DNA of 64,000 bases, from the NCBI GenBank assembly GCA_013398615.1, contig VZSR01002741.1:1672713-1736712 (forward strand), read 5' to 3'. Shown here piece after piece: positions 46,501 through 53,823 of the stretch. Every line of letters begins with the position of its first letter. Position 1 is the first letter of the stretch. The position numbers and the translations under genes are program-made. Source of the stretch: Brachypodius melanocephalos. Lineage: Eukaryota > Chordata > Aves > Passeriformes > Pycnonotidae. Under the pieces are notes generated by a model. It saw only the letters and a list, made by a program, of their open reading frames with translations, made no database searches and was not told where the DNA came from.

Positions 46501-49500
46501 ATTCTGTCAATACAAGGATAATACAGGACTGTCACTTGCTGTCCAGAGGGCTCATGGCCCTTGGTGTCTCAGTGCAGGGGAGCAGAAAGGCTTTGGGGAC
46601 AATGGGGACACTGCTCAGGGCTCCATGTGCTTCCCCAAGGACAGGTGAACAGACACTGAGCTGCCTCTGTCACATTCCACAGCCCTGCAGCTCCAGCCAC
46701 CTGCAAGACTTCAAGTCCACCAGCTGTTCAGGACAAATTATCACCCAATTACCCAGCAGCCAGCCCCTGGAGAAGGGTTTGTGACCATTTCATTCAAGGT
46801 GCTTTCAGGTCAGCCCTGTGACCAGAGGCTCACTGAGGCCATTCCAGAAGGTGGGAATGACACTTGTACAGAAAACTTGAGCTCTCACCTCCATGCCCCC
46901 ACTCCAACCACTAAACCTTCACACCTGGGTCAGGACAGCCAGGGAAAGCTGAAGCCAGGTCTGTCCTGGTGCTTTGAGCCCCTTGCACAGCTCAGAGGAG
47001 GTTACAATGCTCAACCTCACCTTTTCAGCCTGGCTGGCCTCTGTCAGACATGCACCCTATGGTTACAGTGGTGTGGAGAGGCAGAGGAGGAAAAAACCTC
47101 ACCTAAAACGCCACAGATTGCAAAGCAGGGCCCTCAAACACTCTGTGCTCAGCAGGCCCATCTCTGCCTTCAGGAAGGCAAGTGTCTTCTTGGGAATTCT
47201 GTACTAGGAAAGGAGGGCTCAGAAGATCCACAGGGCTACTAGGACAGGACACAAAGAGGCTGCAGCAGCCTCCTACAACCACCCCACGTGGGCTCCCTGC
47301 AAAACACAAGGCACGAGGAATGACAGCGATGCCTCTGGGAACAGCTTCCACACAGCCCAGCTCTGGTCCCCTCGTGCTCCCACAACAGCTTCTGTGTTAT
47401 AACACACAGCTGGGGCCCTGCAAATCCTGGCCCCCTTTGCAGAAGATCTGAGCAGCTGGAGAAACCTAGCAATGCGGATTTCAATGGCCTCGCTCTGATT
47501 TCTGCCCTCAAAGAAGGCTTAAATTCAATTGCTCAACATGGAAAGAAATCCTAGCTGTAACAGAGTTAAAGTTTCACAGAGTTGATGTGTTGGCCTTAAA
47601 GCTGCTGCTCACTTTTGCACAGAATGTCATGGAATATTCTGAGCTGGAGTTCTCCCAGCTGCACCTGTAGGCAGGCAGGCTGGGAGAGCCAGCAGTAGCT
47701 CCTACTCCCAAAATACACAAAAGTTGGGACCTGCCCAGCTCCCATTTTCCTCCCTAGATCCACCCCCTGCTAGACCAATAGCCAGGGGGGATGTGCCTGG
47801 GCAGGTGAAGGCTTCCAGGGAAAGCTAAATTCCCCTCTTGTGGCTGTGCAGAGAGTGTTTTCCTGGCTGCTTCCAAGAGGAGCCACGGCAGCCGCCCAGC
47901 AGATGGCAACAGCCCTGCACAAGGCACTGCATCCGCAGGGTTTACTGCTGCCCTGTCCTGCAGAGCTCAACCAGAGCCGTCCTCTGACCTTGCTGGCCCA
48001 AAACACGAGTTCCCAGAGCTAAAAATCCCTGTTTGGGGTATTTATGGTGCTCCCAGGCAGCCTTTACAGAGCACTGGCTCTGCCTCTCCTCCAGCCAACC
48101 TAAACTTACACATCTCCAGGCCCACCCCAGCCTAATCCCAGGATTTTCATGCCTTGTTTTCCTTTTTTGAAAGTCATCCTTCCCACTCTGCATTGCCCAA
48201 GGGGGCTCACCTGCCCCAGGAGCAGAGCAGAGGGGCAGAGCCCTCACCCTAGGGAAAGGCACAGCGGGTACTCCTGCAGTGCTGGGCTGGTGGTTGAGCT
48301 TGGAGGCCTTTTCAGCCTCAATGATTCCATGACTCCAGGAAATCTAACTCCAAATTCCCCTCCATGTCCCCCAGAGCATTCCAAACGAGTCCTGTGCCTC
48401 AGCATTGAGTCATGAGCTCCACAGGAGCTCGCAAGGGAGGCAGGAACTCCCACCTTCCAGGCAGTCAGCAGCCAAGCTGTGCCAGCCCAGCCTGGGGGAA
48501 AACAAGGCTCAGGTGTCCAGATGGAAAAGCTCCAAGCTCCCTTCAGCGTGACTTTGGCAAAGCAGGAAGGCTGTCATTAGTTTTTGGTAGGAGGTGATCC
48601 CAGCTAGGTGATGCTCTTGTTGCTCCCAGCTGGGTGCACAGGGATGAGGCTCCTCTTGAATGTGTGACAGAAGAGCTGGAGGGATCGGGATGAGCCCCCT
48701 GCAAGCTCAGCTGGAGGCACAAGAAGCCACCTGGCTGCAGGAGCTGCTGTCTCAGTGGAGCCACGGGAGCAGAAATCCTCTTTGGAAGCACCTTAACAGC
48801 TCTGTCTGCTGGACACTCCTGGAATGGTGCAACAGGAGCCAGGAGATCCACGGCACATCCACAGCCACACCACTGGCTGAACTGGGGGAGTATCCAACAT
48901 TACAAATTCCTGAGTTCACACCTTGACCCCTTCAAAAGCCTTTTCCTGGAGGAAGCAGGTGTTGGTGATTCTCTCCGGAGAGCAAACACTGGGCCAAAGT
49001 CCCCAGTTCTGAACTCTCAGGGTTTTCCATGGATGCTGAGCTCTCTTGATGACAGTCACCAGAAGAGGACATGAGTCATCAAGCAGAGCAACCTTATTAA
49101 CAAAGGGAAGACATTTTCCTGAAGACTGCTTAAAGTACTTGTTTACACTTGTTTGAACGAACGTTGAGGAGGAAAGCTCCCCTTCAGACCTCAGCACTTG
49201 GAAGAGCTGAGCACTCCAGCCACCGGGATTTTGGGCTGTTTAAGAGGGACCACAGCCAGTGCTCCACTCCAGTAACCACAACTGCTCCCAGCACTTCTGC
49301 AAATGCAGCAACTCCTTCAGCTCTGATGTGACAGGGGAGGAGAAATCCCAGCTGTGCCACTTCACCCCATGGCCCTGCCACGGCCAGAGGGGCTCACCCA
49401 GTGCCTGAGGAGTCCCAGTTGTGTTTTGGGGTGTGTTCAGCTGTGTGTCCCGGTGCAGCATCTTCCCAGGGCTGACATGGGGATATCCCTGAGCCCAAAC

Positions 49501-51903
49501 TGCTGCCTGGTGCAGGGAGAAATTTACTCTGAGGAAAAGTGATGTCTTCACTTTGAAAGGTGATTTTTCCCCCTTCATCTCTTCTGGAGAATCCAAGCAA
49601 GATGGAATATCGATATTGGCGAGGGCTGTTTATTCTCTTCTCTGCCTTGCTGATATTCTGCTCCCCCTAAGGAAGAAGGGTCTGCTGGAGCCCTCTCCAG
49701 CTCTTTTCCAGGTGCTCCTGTGAGGAACACACCTTTGCTGCTCCCAGCAGGATGCTTTGTACCACGGCTTCTCCCTCCCTGGGCCAGCTCCAGCTTTCCA
49801 AGGCGCAGCACTCCAGGACGTGTGGGATAAAAGGCACATTGGGTGCTCACGGCTCAGCCAGAAGAGAACAAAAACCCCCTCGCCCCAAGACTCCAGTTTA
49901 TTTTTACACTCCCAGGGCTGAGTGGTATTTCTCGAGCATGTTCTCATTTGCTGAACCTCTATGAAATCCTGTCAGGCTGGAAATTATTTCGAATCACGTA
50001 TCCAAGACAACAGGGGTAATTCTTCCCCGGCATGTTAAACGTAGAGCTGTCCTTTAGATGACTACACTGAATTCAGTATAAAAATCCACTTAGACCTTTT
50101 GGAAAAGGAGATTTCAGGACTCATCACCTTTTTCCTTTGGGTCACCTTGTCTTTTCAAGGAAAAGCTGGCCCAGCAGCAGAAGTATTTCATCCCAGTGGG
50201 GCGCACACCTGCCTTGTTGGTATTGCTGCCCAGAATAGCTCCCAGTGCTGACAGAGCTCATCTGTGTTAAATTACCCTCTGGAAAACATCCCCGCTCGGA
50301 ATCTCAGGCAAGATGGTCCCTTGACACAGGTCTGAGGAGCAAAGAGTGAAAGCCTTTGCCTGTCACAGCCTCCACACTGCTCAGTCCAGTGTTAAAATGC
50401 ACATTTGTGACCCTACACCACATAAAAAACATGCAAATCCATCTCCCTGTCTGCCTTCCTGTCCCACTTCTCCTCAGCTGTTCCTGGGGCTTGTGACTAC
50501 TATGCAAAAAGGAAAAATAAACCAATATTCAACCTTGACTGGAGAAGCTGTGGCTGCCCCTGGATCCCTGGAAGTGTCCAAGGCCAGGCTGGAGAGGGCC
50601 TGGAGTGATGTGGGATAGTGGAAGGTGTCCCTGCCTATGACAGGGGGTGGCACTGGATGAGCTTTAAGGTCCCTTCAACCCAAATCATTCCATGATTTTA
50701 GGACCAGCTGCCCAACACTCAGCCTATCATTAACCTTTTATCAACAAAACACAAGGCCAAAACGATGTACTACAGACTATACCAAGCAAAAACACCCACA
50801 GATACAAATAAATATATTTGCATGCAAATACAAAGCAGGTTGAGAATCTCATTGCCAGCAACAAGTAGTGTGATAAAAATCACACAAAATCATAAATATC
50901 CTGAGTGGGAAGGAGTCCACAAGGATCAGAGCCCAACTCCTGGTTCTCCACAGGACAACCCCAAAAACATCCAGGCTACCAAGACATAGGTGTCACAACC
51001 CAGAAGAGGAAAGTTTGGAAAAGAAAAAGCAGAGGGAAGTGATTCAGTCTCCACGTGGGACAGGGACCCAGCCATCCTTTTGCTCCCAAGGCACCTGCAG
51101 CACCTCCTGCTCCAGGCTGGAGGGCACAGAGCAGGAATGGGTGAAGCCTTCAAAGACAAGCCCCAAACCCCCAGACACAGATAAGAGGTCTCTCCTTTCC
51201 AGCTGGGAACAGCAGGATCACTGCTGCAATGTACTCCTGTGGTAAGGAATGCAGGAGGGAACCAAGGCATAGAGGCTTTAATTAGAGGAAAAACAACCCA
51301 AATCGGAGAAACAGCCTTCATCAAGCCCCAGAATAGAGAGAAAATGTAGATTTTTGTCCTCTGCTCTGCTTTTTACTGGCCAAACAGCACCAAATGTCAA
51401 CATCCCACTGCTCTGCTGTGCCTCTCAGGTAGGCTCCTGGCTGGTACATCTCCAAACCAAGCTGAGGTTTTCCAGGCTCAGAAACTCCAGCAGGAAGACA
51501 AAGCCAAGAGCAGCAGGTCTCCTTCCCATGTCACCAGTGTTTCACCACAGAAAGGGGCTCCCTTTCCACCCAGGGCACTGTGCTCTGCTCCTTCTGTTTT
51601 ATCAACACCAAATTAAGCTTTAACAGCACCAAATGCTTGGTGTGGGTTCTGTGAGCCCATCACGCAGAGAATTAATCTGCCTTTACATGTCAAGCATCCC
51701 TGAGCCCTGTCACAGCAAACTCTCTTGTCCTCAGGAAGAGCCTCCATGCCCAAATCCTACGCCCACTAAATGCAGCCATCATTTATGGGAATGAACAGAG
51801 CTCATACTTGCCTCAAACGTGACGAAGTCATCAAACTCATCGGGACAGGCCGGGGCTTCCTCCTCGGGGGTATATCCCATATCATACAGCTGGCTGTCGG
51901 GAT
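16473..51903 (-). CDS. RAB11FIP3: Rab11 family-interacting protein 3 (5' end beyond window)
   Basis: Thirteen coding exons join in frame to give 530 codons plus stop. The order is an acidic stretch (MGYTPEEEAPACPDEFDDF), the conserved SESTYSECETFTDEDTSTLV segment, a GEEHFEDYGEG motif, a CxxC exon, a long coiled coil from about FLEKRV to KQLKQ, and a C-terminal Rab11-binding domain ending YIDRIIVAIMETNPSILEVK, which is the FIP3 form (FIP4 ends ILEIKH). The product is a Rab11 and Arf6 effector that tethers recycling endosomes, binds motor adaptors, and delivers membrane to the cleavage furrow. Human FIP3 is 756 aa; the missing N-terminus, including the EF-hands, is not found up to 64000 and should lie further right. 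The intron after the first visible exon uses a GC donor. All other introns are GT-AG. Introns are rich in CR1 fragments. Confidence 0.95.
17285..17425 (-). CDS. RAB11FIP3: RAB11FIP3 coding exon (Rab-binding domain start)
   Basis: 141 nt, phase 0 at both ends, encode DNRNLKEQNDELNGQIINLS through FSESLAAEISSVSRDE. Donor GTATGT and acceptor GAACAG are visible. Confidence 0.95.
17791..17946 (-). CDS. RAB11FIP3: RAB11FIP3 coding exon (coiled coil)
   Basis: 156 nt, phase 0, encode LIEDLRKQLEHLQLFKLEAE, the RRGRSSSMGLQEY serine-rich hinge, and ELEQEIKQLKQ. Donor GTAAGG and acceptor CCTGCAG are visible. Confidence 0.95.
18052..18215 (+). mobile_element. CR1 LINE fragment
   Basis: Plus-oriented: CATCCCTGGAAGTGCCCAAG through GACCCTGCCCATGGCAGGAGG to CCCAAACCAATCCATGATTGG. 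It lies in the intron just upstream (on the minus strand) of the LIEDLRKQ exon. Confidence 0.88.
18797..18934 (-). CDS. RAB11FIP3: RAB11FIP3 coding exon (coiled coil)
   Basis: 138 nt, phase 0, encode EKQKLLDEIEDLTVQLTEEQ and onward to RHQFQKEKESTQE. The charged heptad pattern is continuous. Donor GTGAGT and acceptor CTTGCAG are visible. Confidence 0.95.
20603..20684 (-). CDS. RAB11FIP3: RAB11FIP3 coding exon (coiled coil)
   Basis: 82 nt encode LQQLDDENSELRSCVPCLRA and NIERLEE. It contains the CxxC-type SCVPC seen as SCTPC in human FIP3. Donor GTGAGG and acceptor TTTGCAG are visible. Confidence 0.95.
21505..21645 (-). CDS. RAB11FIP3: RAB11FIP3 coding exon (coiled coil)
   Basis: 141 nt encode ANALEEQLKEQELRADQTLL through KSIEIENLQA, with split arginine codons at both junctions. 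Donor GTGGGG and acceptor CTGCAG are visible. Confidence 0.95.
21870..22020. repeat. Unclassified duplicated segment, copy 1
   Basis: From TTTTCCATCAAAG through AGAATTATTTCCAAGTGCAGCC to a CA-rich tail, this ~145-base AT-rich segment is closely similar and in the same orientation to 24388-24548. It does not look like CR1. Confidence 0.6.
22026..22085 (-). mobile_element. CR1 3'-end fragment
   Basis: TCAGAGTCACTGGGGTTGG followed by AATGACCTTTAAGAACATC is the reversed terminal part of a CR1 element. Only the last ~60 bases are present. Confidence 0.65.
22275..22735 (-). mobile_element. CR1 LINE fragment
   Basis: Reversed CR1 from ATCACAGAATCCCACAATGG through GCCATGGGCAGGGAC and ATCCAGGGGCAGCCACAGC to a GC-rich 5' part that includes a repeated TTGCTCCAAGCCCTGTCC segment. 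Confidence 0.9.
23090..23282. repeat. Two-copy ~105-bp tandem duplication with TA microsatellite
   Basis: CTCCAGAGACCATTTGGAAA near 23109 and CTCCAGAGACCTTTTGGGAA near 23213 head two similar units that each end in an AT-rich tail. The first tail has expanded into a (TA)n tract at about 23165-23200. Confidence 0.65.
23283..23520 (-). mobile_element. CR1 LINE fragment (second subfamily)
   Basis: Reversed element of the subfamily whose 3' end reads as ATCCTGAGTGGGAAGGGAGC here, with TCCTGGAGCTCTGGCAGCC and TGGGGGAAGAACCTT further along. The same subfamily recurs at 31562-31802 and 50897-50985. Confidence 0.85.
23718..23821 (-). CDS. RAB11FIP3: RAB11FIP3 coding exon (coiled-coil start)
   Basis: 104 nt encode VVFLEKRVTELEKDTAANGE and QHSRLRQENLQLVH. 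Donor GTAAGA and acceptor TGGCAG are visible. Confidence 0.95.
24388..24548. repeat. Unclassified duplicated segment, copy 2
   Basis: Begins TTTTCCATCAAAGGTTTCCC and ends AATTATTTCCAAGCGCAGCC plus (CA)n, paralleling 21870-22020. Similarity looks about 75-80% by eye with small indels. Confidence 0.6.
25259..25352 (-). CDS. RAB11FIP3: RAB11FIP3 coding exon
   Basis: 94 nt encode QLHQTSSLAVGVMEESYQEN and LECTDEDITDK, matching the YLHQSG...EEDIADK segment of human FIP3. Donor GTGAGG and acceptor TTTCAG are visible. It sits in a locally CpG-rich pocket. Confidence 0.93.
27806..27841 (-). CDS. RAB11FIP3: RAB11FIP3 36-nt microexon
   Basis: A 36-base exon encodes PNKRLSSKKVA with a split serine before and a split arginine after (phase 2 on both sides). 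Human FIP3 has PTKRLSSKKVAR at this place. Donor GTAAGC and acceptor TTTGCAG are visible. Its symmetric phase allows skipping without frameshift. Confidence 0.9.
28259..28430. repeat. Four-copy 41-43 bp tandem repeat
   Basis: The unit TCCATCCTTCTGTCCTTCCA plus CAGCCATGATCCCACTGGATCAA starts at 28261, 28302, 28345 and 28388. Copies are nearly identical, so this is a recent array in an intron of RAB11FIP3. Confidence 0.92.
30051..30069. repeat. Homopolymer T run
   Basis: Eighteen or so T in an intron of RAB11FIP3, followed by CATTAAAAAG. It is possibly the reversed tail of a decayed retroposon, but no body is recognisable. Confidence 0.8.
30878..31012 (-). CDS. RAB11FIP3: RAB11FIP3 135-nt symmetric exon with CxxC motif
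   Basis: 45 codons encode TNPLAAKLRSILADEAFEFY, then CSQCHKQINRLEDLSARLND and LEMN. Donor GTAACG and acceptor TCTCTAG are visible, and phase is 2 at both ends. The human FIP3 sequence I remember passes straight from the preceding exon to the PTKRLSS microexon, while RAB11FIP4 carries a related YCSQCCKKINLLNDLEARL block. So this looks like an ancestral FIP3/FIP4 exon that may be alternatively used. Codon-level conservation argues it is real. Confidence 0.88.
31562..31802 (+). mobile_element. CR1 LINE fragment (second subfamily)
   Basis: Plus-oriented: GGATTTTAGGAAAAGGTTCTT to TCCCACTCAGGATATTGTGG, ending with the CR1 terminal motif GATTCTATGATCC. Confidence 0.85.
32872..32922 (+). mobile_element. 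CR1-like 3'-end remnant
   Basis: GGGCCCTTCCAGCTCAGCACATTCTGTGGTTCT resembles the last 50 bases of CR1. It is short and decayed. Confidence 0.45.
33388..33662 (-). mobile_element. CR1 LINE fragment
   Basis: Reversed CR1 from ATGGAATGGTTTGGGTGGGA through CTGCCATGGGCAGGGACACC to CTTGTCCTGTCCC. Confidence 0.9.
35252..35425 (-). CDS. RAB11FIP3: RAB11FIP3 coding exon
   Basis: 174 nt encode HPHELALGSELSHSIVTVIS, then GEEHFEDYGEGNEADLFPD and onward to SSFLSP. The GEEHFEDYGEG segment is shared with human FIP3 (and EEQFEDYGEG in FIP4). Donor GTAATG and acceptor CCACAG are visible; the phase 2 end can join either the CxxC exon or the microexon. Confidence 0.94.
37205..37402 (-). mobile_element. CR1 LINE fragment
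   Basis: Reversed CR1 from CACAGAATGCTGGAATGGTT to CTGGGCACCCTGTGCCAGGG. Confidence 0.88.
38503..38640 (-). mobile_element. CR1 LINE fragment cut by gap
   Basis: Reversed CR1 from ATCCCAGAATGGTTTGGGTT to GGGGCAGCCACAGC, where the N run begins. Confidence 0.85.
38641..38740. other. Assembly gap (100 N)
   Basis: One hundred N within an intron of RAB11FIP3, directly inside a CR1 copy. No exon is missing here because the flanking exons join in phase. Confidence 0.99.
38960..39112 (+). mobile_element. CR1 LINE fragment
   Basis: Plus-oriented 3' part: GGATGGGGCTTGGAGAAACG to CCCTTTCAACCCAAAGCATTCTGTGACTCTG. It faces the CR1 copy on the other side of the gap. Confidence 0.85.
39744..39931 (-). 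CDS. RAB11FIP3: RAB11FIP3 coding exon (acidic SESTYSE region)
   Basis: 188 nt encode ANEVTDSAYMGSESTYSECE, then TFTDEDTSTLV and an acidic stretch to EEPEHG. It is nearly identical to human FIP3 over its first half. Donor GTGAGG; acceptor TTAACCAG preceded by a run of T and GTT. Confidence 0.95.
41108..41275 (-). mobile_element. CR1 LINE fragment
   Basis: Reversed CR1: ATAAAATCATGGAGTGGTTT, TGGAAAGGACTTTAAAGCCC, then CCATCCAGCCTGGCCTTGGACATTCC. Confidence 0.88.
42128..42190 (+). mobile_element. CR1 3'-end fragment
   Basis: TTAAGGTGCCTTCCAACCCAAACCATTCCATGATTCTATGATT is a clean CR1 terminus with its eight-base tail repeat. Confidence 0.85.
44177..44440 (-). mobile_element. CR1 LINE fragment
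   Basis: Reversed CR1 from TGGAATCACAGAATTATGGA through CTGCCATGGGCAGGGACATC to ATCTAAATCTCTCCTGTTTT. Confidence 0.9.
46085..46508 (+). mobile_element. CR1 LINE fragment
   Basis: Plus-oriented CR1 from CTGGAGCCAGGCTGGGAGAG to CCTTCCAACACAAACCATTCCAGGATTCTG; 5'-truncated and non-coding. Confidence 0.9.
48283..48342 (+). mobile_element. CR1-like 3'-end remnant
   Basis: GAGCTTGGAGGCCTTTTCAGCCTCAATGATTCCATGACTCC resembles the end of a decayed CR1. Confidence 0.5.
50540..50705 (+). mobile_element. CR1 LINE fragment
   Basis: Plus-oriented: GAAGCTGTGGCTGCCCCTGG to TCCCTTCAACCCAAATCATTCCATGATTTT. Confidence 0.88.
50897..50985 (-). mobile_element. CR1 fragment (second subfamily)
   Basis: TATCCTGAGTGGGAAGGAGT and CCACAAGGATCAGAGCCCAACTCC match the start of the copy at 23283. 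Confidence 0.75.
51812..51903 (-). CDS. RAB11FIP3: First RAB11FIP3 coding exon in window
   Basis: 92 nt encode DPDSQLYDMGYTPEEEAPAC and PDEFDDFVTFE. Acceptor CTGCAG precedes 51903. The donor is GAG|GCAAGT, a strong GC-type donor; reading exon-to-exon gives FVTFE-ANEVTDSAYM, which equals the human junction apart from one conservative change. Its first two bases complete a codon from an exon outside the window. Confidence 0.93.
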
Positions 51904-51949
51904 CTGCAGAGGGAAGCAAACACACAGCTGGGATCACCGAGAGGGAAAT

Positions 51950-52660
51950 CTGCACCCTCAGGCCGAGGGTGGGTTTGGGAGACACGACAGCGGTGGGACA
52001 GGAGCCCCTGTGTGCACGCACCGGTGCCTGCAGCCCTCAGGAAGGGCCTCTGCTCCGGGCATCCCACCTGCACCGGGGCTTCTCCCTGCCACAAATCCAG
52101 CGGGGCCGGCTCCTGGATTCACCCCTGCCCCTCCATGCCCTCCATTCCTTCTCCCGGCTTCTCCCCCGTCTCCGTTCCCTGCCTCCCCGGCGGTTTAACG
52201 CCGCTGTGGGCAGGGAACGCACGGGGTGTGTGTGTGACAGCCCAGCGCCATGGGAACGGCGGGGAAGGCGGGCTGCGGCTCCTCCCGCGGCCGCACGCCT
52301 CAGGAGCACCCGCACGGGCCACAGGAAAAACAGCACCACCTTTACAGCGGCAGAGCTTCCAAATAAATCCCTCCTCCCACCCCAAAGCCCCGTCTGCAGC
52401 ACCGCTCCCGGCCCTGCCAGCGAGGGAGGCAGCGAGAATTGCCCGTGCTCCCTCGAGCAAGAGCTGATGGCCGATCCGGCACACGGCCTAGATCCATCCC
52501 GGGCGGGAAGCTCCCGATCAGGAGCGGTGCTGCAGTCCCAAAATAAACACCAGGCTCAAGCCCACACGCCTCGGAGCTGCCATGGCTGCGGCACCGGGCC
52601 TGGCTGCTGCCGAGGAAGCGGCCGGGAGGAGGAGGAGGCAGCTGGCCGTGATCCCAGGGA
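51950..52660. promoter_or_regulatory. RAB11FIP3: Intragenic CpG island, candidate internal promoter
   Basis: CpG and G+C rise sharply just upstream of the first visible FIP3 exon (for example CCCGCGGCCGCACGCC near 52285) in an otherwise CpG-poor intron. Such an island could start a shorter FIP3 transcript lacking the EF-hand region. No defined first exon is visible, so this remains inference. Confidence 0.4.
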
Positions 52661-52899
52661 ATGCACGAGGATTTGGGAAGGGACAGGGGTCACCTTCTGT
52701 GCCCTCCAGAGCCCCATCCCAGGGCCCCCAAAGGGGCACATAAGGCACGATTGTCCTGCTGCGGCCACCCAGGTGGGACAGTGCCAGCCTCAGCCAGAGG
52801 AACAGGCCCTCTCCAGGTGTCAAGAAAGGCCATTTTTCATTCAGGAATCGCTTTGTGGTCATTTCGTACACCTGGTAAAAGGTCAAGGGATTAGGGGTT

Positions 52900-53285
52900 T
52901 GGTCAAGGCACTGGGGGTGCTCACCTGGAGAGGAGAAGGCTCCAGGGAGAGCTCAGAGCCCCTGCCAGGGCCTAAAGGGGCTCCAGGAGAGCTGGAGAGG
53001 GACTGGGGACAAGGGATGGAGGGACAGGACACAGGGAATGGCTTCCCACTGCCAGAGGGCAGGGCTGGATGGGATATTGGGAAGGAATTGTTCCCTGTGA
53101 GGGTGGGAGGCCCTGGCACAGGGTGCCCAGAGCAGCTGTGGCTGCCCCTGGATCCCTGGCAGTGTCCAAGGCCAGGCTGGATGGGTCTTGGAGCAACCTG
53201 GGATGGTGGAAGGTGTCCCTGCCTGTGGAATGACATGAACTTACAGTGTCTCCCAACCGAAACCATTCCATGATTCTCTGATTAG
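52900..53285 (+). mobile_element. CR1 LINE fragment
   Basis: Plus-oriented, closely similar to 46085-46508: GGTGCTCACCTGGAGAGGAG to CCAACCGAAACCATTCCATGATTCTCTGATT. Confidence 0.9.
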
Positions 53286-53756
53286 GGCACAGGATGAACT
53301 GAGGACTCAGGCCTGCAGTAACACCTCCCACCTAAACACCACCCCCAAGCCCTCTGAGCTGACCATTGAATGCAGACACAGGTGGGCACCCAGGAGATAC
53401 TGGAGCCACCAGCCTGAGGGGTTCCCTGGGGTGGGAGAAGTCAAACACATGGCACTAAGAAATGATCCCTCCCCTCATCTGGGCCTGGGGGTCTGGCTGT
53501 GAATCCACTCCAGGAATGACCCAAATTGCTTTTCCAGCACCAGACATTGAGCTCCACGGGGTCAGGGCTGCAGCAGGGGGAAGGTGCTCTTGGTCCCAGC
53601 TTAGCGCTTCACTATCCCACTGCTGTCCCACTATGGCACCAGCAGTGCTGCTGCTTCCAGCTGCTAAGCCAGAGCAGGGCCCTGGGACTCACCTGGAAAT
53701 GCTGCCCTGGGTACCCTGCTCAGGGCAAGGCCACCTCCTGCTCTGACTATTGGGGT

Positions 53757-53823
53757 AGCATGGGAGCATCTTGGACTTGATGACCTTGGAGGTCTTTTCC
53801 AACCTTAATGGTTCTATAATCTG
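53757..53823 (+). mobile_element. CR1 3'-end fragment
   Basis: TTGGACTTGATGACCTTGGAGGTCTTTTCCAACCTTAATGGTTCTATAATCTG is a typical CR1 terminus. Confidence 0.75.

Larger units (their letters stand above)
39932..51811 (-). other. RAB11FIP3: Large RAB11FIP3 intron with GC-AG boundaries
   Basis: An 11.9 kb intron. On the minus strand it starts GCAAGT after GAG and ends TTAACCAG. It holds at least six CR1 pieces and long AT-richer unique stretches. I found no internal exon consistent with FIP3 between them. Confidence 0.8.

Noticed and set aside
46085..46648. CR1-derived open frames at several sites (e.g. 46136-46648, 22325-22816) as genes
   Set aside because: They lie in 5'-truncated, non-coding CR1 3' regions and similar peptides recur at every copy.
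16473..51903. RAB11FIP4 as the identity of the coiled-coil gene
   Set aside because: The C-terminus reads METNPSILEVK and the KRLSSKKVA and SESTYSECETF segments are FIP3-type; FIP4 ends in ILEIKH.
51819..53273. 484-codon plus-strand open frame
   Set aside because: It runs antisense across the real FIP3 exon, through the CpG island and into a CR1 copy; no conserved protein is visible.
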